From Tricholomella constricta (lineage: Eukaryota; Basidiomycota; Agaricomycetes; Agaricales; Lyophyllaceae), in assembly GCA_013368375.1 (NCBI GenBank), contig JAACJP010000056.1:62001-126000 (forward strand): DNA of 64,000 bases, in the 5' to 3' direction. How positions within the stretch are numbered: the stretch's first letter is position 1; each line of letters starts with the position of its first letter. The position numbers and the translations under genes were made by a program. Below are positions 33,704 to 43,201 of the stretch, piece by piece. The notes beneath the pieces were generated by a model, which was not told where the DNA came from, made no database searches, and saw nothing but the letters and a program-made list of their open reading frames with translations.

Positions 33704-36045
33704 GGAAAAAATGATGTAATTCGCGCGGTAGATCGAATGACCGCACGAGTAAAGTTTTAGGTGCACCCGATTCTCCACGCGAGATCGGGTCTGCAGGGTT
33801 ATCCTCGGATCGAACATAGGCGAAGGAAGGGGCGATGAGATGTTGGACGAGAACGGCATATGCCCGTCGCGTGCTCAAGTTAATAGGCACGTTGGGACTG
33901 CGATGTTTGTGATGCGCGCCGATGGCCCCGAAATTGTCAGAGTGGATAATGACGTGAGTGTTTGTATAATGCAACTGGACGAGGAACGAGAGGGCGAGTT
34001 CGATAGCGACTGCTTCAAGCCAGCAGATATCGTGCTGTGGTTGTTTCCAGTCGTCCACGAGCTTCAAAGCATACCAGAAATCACCGATAATGATACCTAA
34101 GCCCCATGAAGTGGAAGCGTCGACATAGATGCCGACATGCGCCAGATTACGGATGGGATGGAGTTGTCGGAAACCGGTAGGGCTCTGGAGTTTCGTCAAC
34201 CACCAGCGTAGAGCGGCGACCACGGAGTCACTGAGATGATGGGTGACGAATGTATTAGATTTGTATCCTGAAAAGAATGAGGAAGGAACGTGATCGGGAG
34301 AGAAAGGAGATCAGACCTGACATGAAGTTCGAGAACGCAGGAAGCCTCGAGGAGCCCTCGGGGTAGACAAACGTGACATGCACGAGGGTGCCATGAATGA
34401 TTTGTATGTCGCGCAGGTTAAAGGCCGCACGGTTCTTAAGGTGGGCGTCGAGCATGAGCGCCACGCGATTGAGATACTTCAAGCGCTTCTTTTCGGGCAA
34501 AGATACCCTGCGTAAGACGAGATCCCAGGAGAAACCAATATACGTGAAATTGGTGGAGAAGTGGGTGTCCGTTTTATCAGGATGCCACGGGATATTGAGA
34601 TCTGCGACGAGAGCCATGACCGAGTCACGGTCATGAGTGTAATGATAAGGTCCCTCGTGGAAAGGGCCAGTTGAGACTGGATAACGAAAAGCCTCAATGT
34701 CGTCCTCATATTTGAAGAATAGGCATGAAGGCCGCGTCTCCGCATGCCAAATGTCAATTGAAGCATTAGCTACCTGTCCCGAATTGCTACTAGCAGGACG
34801 GGCGCCAAAAGGATGAACATGATCGATGTAGAAATCTCCTTTAAAAGAGACAACGAGAAAAGGTTTGTGATCCGGGAGCGCAGGACAGGTACGGTGAAAC
34901 GATTTTATGTCGAAGGACATAGCCTGGGTGCCCGGGGGAGCACGGGCGACCTGAAGAAGAATAGAGTGAGATGAGAGATTAAGAATATGAGGACAGAGCA
35001 TAGACGATGAAGAGAGGAGGGAAGAAATTCTAAGACGCCACAGGGTACCGGCGTCGCATAATGAGATGAGACAGGAGTTATTCGGCGCCGACGGCGTCGT
35101 GTGAGGAGATTAGATAAGAGTTACCCAGCGCCGACGAAGATCGGCGTCGTGCGAAGAGATGAGATAAGAGTTATCCGGCGCCGACGAGAATCAGCGCCGC
35201 ATAATGAGTAGAGGGGCGGCCAAGATAAGACCGCGCCGCCCATGAGTAGAGTAGTACGACATCAGCGAGTGCTAACGCCGAGAGAGATGAGATAGGCGGC
35301 CTATAAAAGGTCGCTTGAGGGAGCACAGAGCTCCAAGAGATTATACGCGGTGTCCGAGAGTACGGCACCAGGTCAGAGATGAGATGTGCAGCGTCGCCCG
35401 ATGCTGGGAAGAGTTATCGAACAGATAAAGAGAGTGACGAGCAAGTGAATAAACCACAGTAAGTTTGGAACCACATACCTCGTCGGCTACACGGAAGGCC
35501 ATATCGAAACGAGTTGGGAAATCCTCCTTGGCTATGTGGCTGTTGACTGAGGGCGTTCCGGTAAGAGGATCGGCCTTAGAGAGGTTTCGACAGACACGAA
35601 GTTTAGGAGGGGAGTCCGGGCCGGTGTCTTGCTCTGCCACGATAAAAGGAGAACAATAGATCGGGCCACGCAAGATACGCTCGACCTCTGGCAGAGTGAA
35701 CGGACCGGACATGCGACCAAGGGCAATCTCTGTTGATAGGTAGTCCGCAACGGCTTCGGGATGGAGGTCGACCGAAGGGTGGTTCTTGATAATAATGGAT
35801 TTGGTGAGTTTGGGAAGTGTACCGAGGGGGAAGCCGCGAGTGAGATTAGTGATAAGGAGTGGATAGTTCGAATGTAAGTTATGCTTGGTCAACAAGCGAT
35901 CATACGCCGAGACATCGTAGGGAGTGACAATACGTTCGAATAGCTCGTCATCAGAAGGGAGCGAAGTGAGTGAGCGTGGACGATAAAAGATCGTGTCCGA
36001 AAAGTCTCGGTAGCAGAGAACTTCATCAGGCTTGGATGAACCCAT
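33696..36045 (-). CDS. reverse transcriptase - RNase H, Ngaro-like ORF2
   Basis: Copies element RNA into DNA. ATG at 36045 overlaps the gag frame by 20 bp in another register. Exon 1 (to 35479) carries the RT fingers (SGPFTLPEVERILRGPIYCS, LRVCRNLSKADPLTG). A 528-nt intron (35478-34951) joins RVADE to VARAPPGTQAMSFDIKSFHR, which holds the first catalytic Asp. The block HPFGARPASSNSGQ follows, then FFKYEDDIEAF with the YxDD box. A second intron of about 50 nt leads to the RNase H domain: VDASTSWGLGIII, CWLEAVAIELALS, HSDNFGAIGAHH and SEDNPADPISRG supply the D-E-D-D set. Stop at 33696-33698. Both domains look intact. Confidence 0.85.
35049..35200. repeat. GC-rich tandem repeat in the ORF2 intron
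   Basis: About three imperfect units of roughly 50 bp, each with GGCGTCG, then GAGATNAGATAAGAGTTA, then CGGCGCCGACG. The CGGCGCCG cores are palindromic and could form hairpins in RNA. Confidence 0.6.
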
Positions 36046-37498
36046 CAAAGGTCCGGTCACAAGCCGGGCTGCGCTCAAAAGCGGCATGCTGAGCTCCGCA
36101 GAGAGAGCAGACATGCAAGGCGTCGGGTCCGTGACGGTTGTCGCAGAACCGGTTGAGGTTGTAAAGACTGCAGATTCTCTTTTGGGTGCCGCCTTTGTGC
36201 GCCTTTGCGGGCCAGATAGCGTTATCTCGGAGACGTGAGAAGAGGGGTTTACCGTCTTCGAAAGTAGTGGTTGCCGACGGATGGTCGCGGTAGGAGTGCC
36301 CTCTGGCGCAGATAAGACACTGCGGGACTCGCGTCGAACCCGAACGAAAGGGCTGGCGAGAGCGACCGGCAGTGGGGAAGGTGTCGGAGCGAGACTGCCG
36401 AGAGAACTTGTTAGGATAAGCGGAGTCCGGTTCCGAGGCACGTTTGGGACGACGTTCGCGTTCGAGCTCTCCCAGTCGAACACGAAGCAGCACTTCCGAG
36501 GCGTAAGCATCCCAATCGAACAGTACACCTTTGAGGATGTCCCTTCGCGCTTTGAGCTCAAAGGGGTACCAGTCGGCGTACGTGACCTCGAAGTTGTCCA
36601 GCTGCAAGAAGAAGTCGCGATGCTTCTTGTATTCCGAAGCATAGGACGGAACCGAGGGCGCGACAGCCGAAGAAGGAGTCACTGATCCCATAGTAGCTGA
36701 GACGGAGGGTGAAGGATCGCACAAGAGCTCCAGGGCGGCCAGCAGGTTCCCAGTGGCCTCGACGAAACGGAAGGGACTAAGGCAAGTGCTGGCGTCGTCC
36801 GAGCCCCATAAGGAAATCATCTTGGGCATGTCCAAGAGCTGGACCTTTTCGGTGGTATCTTCATCAGCCCAGGGTCGCAGAAGCTTGAAGTGGATCTCCT
36901 GGGGAGCGTAGTTGACCGCATCAATGTGTTCGTTGGTGAAGAAATTTAACGGGGGACATAGCTTGTTCTTGATGCATAGCAAGTAGGTTGTCGGAATACT
37001 GATCCGGTCGCGCTGGGCAGGCACCCGCTTAACCGGATCAACCAACTGCATGCTGCCGAGCAACTTGGTGCGCGTTTTGGTGTCTCCCTCCCTGTCTTTC
37101 TCCCTTTCGGCCTGCCTGTCACGCTCAGCTGTCTTCTTCGAGATCGCTCGCTCGCTCTCGATGAACCGGAGAAGAGCGATCGGAAGGGGGGCGAGGCTGG
37201 CGCACAACGCCTCGCTATTTACTAACTCCTGGAATTCTTCATCCGAGAGAGAATAGAGACGGCGAAGGGGAGGACCGATGTCGAGGTCCACCGGACGAGG
37301 TGAAGGAGTCTCTTTAGCGTTAACCGTTCTGAAAACACTGTCATTGTTGTAAGCTTCAATCTCGACGTTGCGGGAGATGCGGATCGGGAGTGCTATCTCG
37401 GGCATGGTTAAAGCATCCGGGACAGCCATATGGGCGTCAAAATCAAAGTCATCAGGAATTGGGCCGGGTATACCGGCATTGGGCAGCTGAGCGGACAT
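36026..37498 (-). CDS. Gag-like protein, Ngaro-like ORF1, 490 aa
   Basis: Putative capsid/nucleocapsid protein. ATG at 37498 follows repeat A1 by four bases, so A1 probably holds the promoter and leader. The middle is helical with a charged stretch (SKKTAERDRQAEREKDREGD). The C-terminus has cysteine/histidine clusters: CLICARGHSYRDH, then ICSLYNLNRFCDNRHGPDA and LHVCSLCGAQHAAFERSPAC. These fit the zinc-knuckle arrangement of Gag proteins from tyrosine-recombinase retrotransposons. Stop at 36026-36028; ORF2 starts inside its last codons. No break seen. Confidence 0.82.
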   Translation of the reverse strand: MSAQLPNAGIPGPIPDDFDFDAHMAVPDALTMPEIALPIRISRNVEIEAYNNDSVFRTVNAKETPSPRPVDLDIGPPLRRLYSLSDEEFQELVNSEALCASLAPLPIALLRFIESERAISKKTAERDRQAEREKDREGDTKTRTKLLGSMQLVDPVKRVPAQRDRISIPTTYLLCIKNKLCPPLNFFTNEHIDAVNYAPQEIHFKLLRPWADEDTTEKVQLLDMPKMISLWGSDDASTCLSPFRFVEATGNLLAALELLCDPSPSVSATMGSVTPSSAVAPSVPSYASEYKKHRDFFLQLDNFEVTYADWYPFELKARRDILKGVLFDWDAYASEVLLRVRLGELERERRPKRASEPDSAYPNKFSRQSRSDTFPTAGRSRQPFRSGSTRVPQCLICARGHSYRDHPSATTTFEDGKPLFSRLRDNAIWPAKAHKGGTQKRICSLYNLNRFCDNRHGPDALHVCSLCGAQHAAFERSPACDRTFDGFIQA

Positions 37499-37502
37499 TT
37501 GT

Positions 37503-37683
37503 TGAGCAGAAATTCTTCGAAGATGAGCGGATGCGAATGAGAAAGAATGTCTGAGATTGGTCGAATGCTCGAATGTATATTAGAAAGCAATAATCGAGAG
37601 AGTGAAATTTCGTGACACGCGTTAGCCTTATCTAAGCTTAGGCCAGCCGTGCGCAGGCTTACGTGGCCTCAGCCGCCGATAAG
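37503..37683 (-). repeat. Ngaro repeat A1
   Basis: 181 bp, intact copy. It proves the insertion site of the KDZ element in A2, and stops four bases before the gag ATG. Confidence 0.9.
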
Positions 37684-37718
37684 CCCGACCGCATTCGGCA
37701 ACAAGTTCCCAGCGTTAT
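37678..37718. repeat. 41-bp direct repeat flanking the Ngaro-like element, right copy
   Basis: Identical to 19105-19145. Its first six bases (GATAAG) overlap the end of A1. The GMF1 start codon is 31 bp to the right. Confidence 0.85.
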
Positions 37719-37749
37719 CTTATCTATACACACCTTCGTCTGCTAACTC

Positions 37750-38329
37750 ATGGTCCGTCGTTACTCTGCCTCTCTTTTGTCGTTAATTGATCTTTGTGCA
37801 AGTCTCAAACCGTCGACATCCCGCAATCTATCAAGGACTCCCTCCGGAAATTCCGCTTTGCACGCAGGAATGAGGGCAGCGCAGCGCTGGTGATCAAGAT
37901 CAACAAGGCAAAGCTCATCATGGAGGAGGTCGAGCAATTCGATAACATCAGCATCGAGGAGCTCGCAGAGGGTGAGCACCATATCTTCCGACATCCTGTT
38001 CTACAATCTGAGGTTTCTACTTGCAAATGCAGAGTTGCCTGAGAATTCGCCCCGTTATGTCGTCCTGTCGTACGAGCTGAATCACAAGGACGGGCGAAAA
38101 TCTTTTCCGCTCGTGCTCATCAACTGGTCGCCGACAACGAGCGAGATTGGCATGCTCACGCTCCATGCGAGCGCCCTCATCAATTTCCAGGCCACAGTAA
38201 GTGCGAATTTGACTAGTCCAAATACGAAGCTGCGACTTTTATTAGGCCGACGTTAGCAAGGTCATCGAGATTCGGGAAGGACCCGAGGGCCTGACGAAAG
38301 ATGTTATCGATGCGAAGTTGCTCCACTGA
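37750..38329 (+). CDS. GMF1: glia maturation factor (ADF/cofilin fold), Arp2/3 regulator
   Basis: GMF binds the Arp2/3 complex and promotes debranching of actin networks. Four exons: 37750-37752 (only the ATG), 37803-37971, 38033-38196 and 38246-38329, giving 139 residues, the usual GMF length. The protein reads MSQTVDIPQSIKDSLRKFRF, then RRNEGSAALVIKINKAKLIM, RYVVLSYELNHKDGRKSFPL, NWSPTTSEIGMLTLHASALI and VIEIREGPEGLTKDVIDAKL. The first exon is inferred: the donor GTCCGT directly follows ATG, and the acceptor at 37801-37802 leads to SQTVD, the expected GMF start. The transposon block ends 31 bp upstream, so its 5' UTR or promoter has been altered. Confidence 0.9.
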
Positions 38330-38460
38330 AAGGAAACATAATACCGTAGACGAGATACCAAATCTTTGCTTTCCTGCTTGCTGCACTCTCTGTATTTTAA
38401 AGTCAATCTATCAAAGCTTCTACAGGCAACTTACAATTACGGCACCACCCCTGGTACTTA

Positions 38461-40081
38461 TCACGGAACGTAATCGCCCATGATCCCCCCGAGCACCCAG
38501 GCGTCACCCAAAACATACACCAAGCCCCTAACCCAGAGCCCAAAGAACACATTCCGGCCCAGAAACTCGAGTTTGTAGGCCTCGCTCAACCAGAGCGCCT
38601 GCGTCCCAATCCACACGCCAAGATAAGCCAGCGCGCGCCGTCGCGTCGTCTCCAGGCGTGGGAGGAGCAGCGGGAGCAGGAGGAGATACCACAGGAAGTA
38701 CTGCGCGTGCCGGCATCAGTCAGTGGGCATGGAAAAAGAAAGCCAGAACTGGGACATGAAGGCACACAACGCACCTGGGACGTGCAGACCTTGTTGAAGA
38801 TCACGAACACGACCGTCTGGGTGAACCACGCGAACACCAAATCCTGCTTGCGCCGGCCGAAGACAAGGCCCATGCCCAGCGCGAGGCCCATCTGGGGCCC
38901 GAAGCTTACGAGGGGCGAGTGGACAAGGCGGCTCCACAAGGTCAATGGTACAACGTCGTGAGTTGGCGCGTCGGCTGCTGGGTAAGTCAGGTACGTGAGG
39001 TAGAAGTACGGCGAGAAGTTGTGGCGATGGTCGAGGCGGTGTATATGGTAGAGATAAGATTCATACAAGAATGGGTAGCCCCAGCTGCAAAGTCATCAAG
39101 AAACCAGTCGTATTAAAGGAAAGGGGAGAGCGTACATGAGATAGCACCCCACCCCGAGCAACCCAAACGTGCCCGCACTCAGCGCGCCAAATCTCACTGT
39201 CCTCCAGTTGACCCAAGTCCCCAGATACGCTCTCCAAGTCGCCGGACGTTTCGTAGCAGCGCCTCCGCCTCCAATGACCCCAAGGCACGCTACACCGTAT
39301 ATGAGGGGGTATATCTTCCAGTGCGTGCTGAGCCCCAGCATGAAGGCCGCCGCGTCCCACCGGGCCCGGAGCGCGGCGTACAACGTGAGGAGGACAAAGA
39401 GCGCGAGGACGGACTCGGAGGAGCCCCGGGTGGAGATGGAGAATACCAGTGGGTTGAGCAGGTGGATCGCGCTGTAGAGGGTTGCTAGTGCTTCATGTTC
39501 CCTTGCCCTTCCACCCTCCTCTACCCCTTTCTTATCCTTCCCTGGACTCTTCGTATCCTTCCTCGCGATGCCAGGCAGGATGTCCGAGACGAGCAACCGG
39601 TATATCAGGATGCCGTTGAAGATATCGCATGCCGCGAAGAGGTACTTTCCGAACGAGGGGTGCAGCCATGCATTCGGCGCCAGAAGGAGCGCGAGCAGCG
39701 GCGTATAGCGGTACGTCTCGCGTGTGTATGGGCTATACGTCGTATGTGCCATCAGCTTCAAGTCGCCTTGTGCGGGTGCATGCATGGGTATTTGTGTGGA
39801 CTCACTTACTCGCCGAGGGTGAGATTGAGGCCGAGCGGCGCGTTGGGGCCTGCAAGGAGGCGCGCGAGAGGGCCCTGGGCGCGGTTGGTGTCACCGGGCC
39901 CGGGGGATAGGAGGAAACGAGCAGCGTCACTGAAGACGCGGTAGTCGACGTCCGTATATTTGACGACGGAGTGTGCGTCGTGCCATTCGCTGTAGAGGAT
40001 TAAGGCGACGCGTATGGCGGCGGAGAGGAGTAGGATAGTGTGGAATGAGGGGAGGCGGTGGTGTAGACCCGCAGACTTCAT
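38461..40081 (-). CDS. GPI14: GPI mannosyltransferase 1 (PIG-M homologue)
   Basis: Adds the first mannose to the GPI anchor precursor in the ER lumen, using dolichol-phosphate mannose. ATG at 40081. The N-terminal TM (TILLLSAAIRVALILYSEW) is followed by KYTDVDYRVFSDAARFL, where DVD is the catalytic DxD motif. Further family signatures are YSPYTRETYRYTPLLALLLA, HPSFGKYLFAACDIFNGILI and HWKIYPLIYGVACLGV, then ESYLYHIHRLDHRHNFSPYF and SQYFLWYLLLLPLLLP. Several TM segments are evident. The last residues are GGIMGDYVP, stop at 38461. Introns are short and join in frame. It is convergent with GMF1, about 130 bp apart. Confidence 0.92.
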
Positions 40082-40328
40082 AGTGGCATGGGCGTTCGCG
40101 AGCAGAAATTAAATTTATTATTTCTCAGGGCACACACAGTTCACAGATCGCGTTGCAACTCAGGTGATAGGCGAAAGGGGTAAAGAAATATGCATAGGAT
40201 AAGGCTACAACTCGCAGAGAAGAGAACCGCTGGGAGAGGTACGATGTAATAAAAACTGAGGACAGAAGTAATGCAGGAAAACACATGTACAGAAGAGATT
40301 CCGCTAGAAAGCATCCATCAGACCGTCT

Positions 40329-41303
40329 TTAAATCTATAGGAAAGAGTGCATATCAGCTTGTGAGCAGGTAAGGCCAGGCGAGGAGACTTACGTATTGCG
40401 AAACCCAACGGAAGCCTAAGTTGACGCAAGGATGTCAGCAAAGTACAGGCAACAAGGAAAAAAAAAACAACGACGCACCCTCTCCGTACCCTTGCCTCTG
40501 CACAACCGAGCACATGAAGATCTCAATGGGACGAATGTCACTGAGGGGAACCTTGCCCTGGAACAATTCGTCAGCAGGCCACGCAAATCTTGGACCGGTG
40601 GAAGCTGACCTTGCCAGTGGTCTGGTAGAGACCGAGATGGTGCCTGAGCTCCTCCTCGCTGACTGCACCGGGAGCGTCGATCTTGTTGCCAAGGACGAGG
40701 AAAGGAACCTTGGAGAGCTGCTCGATCGAGAGAAGGGCGTCGAGCTCGGCTTTCGACTCAGCAAAGCGCTCGAAGTCGGCGCTGTCGACGAGGAAGACGA
40801 TCCCATCGACCTCAGGGAAGTAGTCACGCCAGAGACGGCGGGCTATGCGAGAAGGGTATTTTAAAATTATCCAACAGTGCTTGCAAGAGTACGTACCCTG
40901 TTGATGTCCACCAAGGTCGTACGTTGTGAACTTCACGTTTCCAATAGCGAGCTCCTCGGAGGCTGAGGGAGGTCGATATAGCTTTGACTGATTATTTTAG
41001 GAGAAAGAAGAATCTCGTACTCGGGTGGAGGGTGGGCTGTAACGTCGCCAGCCTGTCGTTTTTCAGCATGTGCAACAATGTCTACACAGCCTAGTCAGTG
41101 CTCCGCAAGCTCAACCATAGATACCCCACCACACACCGTCTTGCCAGCATTGTCGAGGCCAAGGAAAAGAATTTTGGCGTTCTTGTGCAACAAGCCTGTG
41201 GAGCGTAACTATGAGCTCCGAGTGCCGGGATTTGTTTCCTTGATAGTACCGAGGACATACCGAGCTGTGCGAGAACGTCCCAGAACCAGTTAATAATGAA
41301 CAT
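40329..41303 (-). CDS. SAR1: Sar1 GTPase (COPII coat assembly)
   Basis: Small GTPase that starts COPII vesicle formation at the ER. ATG at 41303 gives [15 protein letters not shown], the hydrophobic N-terminal helix typical of Sar1, which inserts in the membrane. The P-loop exon supplies [38 protein letters not shown] is the G3/switch II region, [18 protein letters not shown] holds NKID, and [20 protein letters not shown] is close to the end. The final exon is only ATT TAA (40334-40329), giving the C-terminus SQYI like yeast Sar1. All GTPase motifs are present. Confidence 0.95.
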
Positions 41304-42026
41304 GATTATGTCTGGCGCAGACTGTGAATGTCACCAAAGGACAGAGCGAGAAGTATTATAAGCCGCAAAACTGGAAACGTGGACCAGCGCAATGATGTGG
41401 AAGCGTGACGTTGACGGCTGTGTCACACTTGTGACCGTCGCGTACTCCACGCCGACCCAAAGGGCGACACGGCTACGTTTCGTCGTTCACTTTCTACGAT
41501 CGATGCGTCGTATCTCAGGCTTGCAATAGAGAGAATTTCATAGCGTTACGTATGTTTTATAGCCTTGTACGATTACTCTAGTGTTTAGCTCTGGCTGCCA
41601 AAATCCAAAGGGGTTGCTCGCATCTGATTCACGTATGGGGGCACGAAGCCCAGTTCCCTTTAGAGTCGCCATCTGGAGATGAGAATTCGCCGTCCGACCG
41701 TGGACAAGGTCGTTTTAGAAAGTCCATCAGGCTGGCCCCATAAAGCGAGAAAGTGATAACAAAACCTAGCGAGCAGCAAAGCCGTGAATAATGTATCGAG
41801 AACCCAGCGAAATCACCAGTCGTAGCCAAATGCCCGTGTGGTGTTCGACGCTGTGGGCGATAACACTAATGCCCTTCAGTCAGCGAAGCTTGAAGGGATG
41901 AGCATATCTGTCTGCATTTTAAAACCTATCACACCATCGCCCAGGAGGTGGATTCGTCCAACAACCATTCGATCTTAGGGGGGCCTAAAATGTGATTTAG
42001 AAAAATTCTCATACTTTGTCGGATAT
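41304..42026. other. intergenic, Sar1 5' region
   Basis: 720 bp upstream of SAR1 and downstream of the tRNA. The T run complementary to 42000-42005 probably ends tRNA transcription. No other gene seen. Confidence 0.45.
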
Positions 42027-42111
42027 CGACAGGCCCGAGACTCGAACTCGGAATCTCCAGCTGGTTCCAATTGACCGGAAACTGGCGCGTTAACCATTAC
42101 GCTAGCCCGCC
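42027..42111 (-). tRNA. tRNA-Arg (anticodon CCG) with 12-nt intron
   Basis: Read from 42111 down, the cloverleaf closes by hand: acceptor GGCGGGC with GCCTGTC (two G-U pairs), D stem GCGT/ACGC, anticodon stem CCAGT/GCTGG, variable loop AGATT, T stem CCGAG/CTCGG with loop TTCGAGT. The anticodon loop reads TT-CCG-G, then a 12-nt insert, then A. This places the intron one base after the anticodon, the canonical position. Total 85 nt, 73 after splicing. An oligo-T terminator follows about 22 nt downstream. Confidence 0.88.
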
Positions 42112-43201
42112 AATAAGGCGGAAGGACAGAACGGAGACCAGGACGGGGGGAAGAGGAGAAGGGAGGTTCTTCTGAAGGTTTCCAATGACACTTCGTCACC
42201 CGTACGTGCTGGGGATTAAAGCTGCAAAACAGCGGACTGCTAGTACGAAGTCGCGGCAGTTCAGACATTTAAAGTCGGGCACAGGATGTGGTGAAAGGCT
42301 CACACGCGTTGCATGTACCTCGAACCCCGAGTAGAATTTTTCAACTTTGCAGGGCGTAGCGATGCACAGTAGAGCAGGTATTCGCATTCGAAATCGACAA
42401 AAAGAGGTAGATGTATTCATTCTACACCATCTACGAAACAGCAACGACACCACGAGGTTACAACTCAAAGGTGTAGGAAAGGTCTGACACTCACCGACAC
42501 CATTATCTAGTGTGCGAGTTCTTATACCCGGCCAGGCATTCCTCTGCGCTTTGCCTGAATCACCTCATCCCGCGTAATACTGAGCAGGGATGGGCACTGT
42601 CTAACAGGTTGCGATGAAGAGATGCGATTGAAATTTTCGCTTTTATTTATCGAAGTGTTTGCGCGTGTTATGTGATGGGGTCGAAGCCTCGTGATCAGAG
42701 GACGCCCGAGAACGCGAGGTCAGCAGGCTCACTGCAACTTCAAGGACGTCGGATATTATGAACCTTGAACGGTACATTATGGCCCCGATGCTATTGGAAG
42801 ACTATTCTCATCCTCTTTGTAACAGAACGATGCCAGCTCGCATCGGGCAAGGCAGCGCCACACGTATCACTGAACAGCGGCGAACACTGTAAGCGAGCCT
42901 GGATTGGTAGGAAGGGTGTATGTTTTCAAACCTGTGTTCGGCGGTCAATAGATATCTAAGGAATAGGTAAGGAATGGCGAGGACACAGAGTGGTCTAAAA
43001 AGATTTTACTGCGCGGTGTAGGACAAGAGTGTGGAGAAATAAGATGAGTGTGAAAGGAATGGAAATGTAAGCAAGGTTACATTAAGTGGGAATAAGTAAA
43101 TCGGTGGTAGAGATGGTATGACGAGCCTTGAAGGGTTCATTGAAACTAATACAGAACATAAAGCGAGAGAAATAGCCAAGCGAAGGTCTGACGGTTTTGA
43201 A
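42112..43201. other. intergenic, 1.1 kb
   Basis: Between the tRNA and the F-box-like gene 3' end. No splice-supported coding region and no repeat were found. Confidence 0.4.

Larger units (their letters stand above)
19105..37718 (-). mobile_element. Ngaro-like tyrosine-recombinase retrotransposon (interrupted by a KDZ element)
   Basis: Read on the minus strand the order is: 41-bp flank repeat, A1 (37683-37503), gag, RT-RNase H, tyrosine recombinase, B1 (32075-31891), A2 (31886-31790 joined to 19480-19390), a 59-bp spacer, B2 (19330-19146), 41-bp flank repeat. This is the split-direct-repeat layout (A1-ORFs-B1-A2-B2) known for Ngaro and PAT elements. No inverted terminal repeats of the DIRS kind and no methyltransferase domain are seen. 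Without the 12.3-kb KDZ insertion the element is about 6.3 kb. A1 and A2 are both 181 bp and identical; B1 and B2 are both 185 bp with a single difference. All three ORFs look open, so the insertion is recent. Confidence 0.85.

Noticed and set aside
33212..33760. 182-aa plus-strand frame rich in Arg and Gly
   Set aside because: It is antisense to the Pro/Ser-rich N-terminal part of the tyrosine recombinase ORF, which has a clear continuation.
36281..36685. Plus-strand frame opposite gag
   Set aside because: Shadow of the gag reading frame; no motif of its own.
19105..37718. LTR retrotransposon or DIRS-type element
   Set aside because: No long terminal direct repeats flank the ORFs in LTR fashion, no DDE integrase or protease was seen, and a tyrosine recombinase is present. 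DIRS would need inverted terminal repeats; the repeats here are direct and split.
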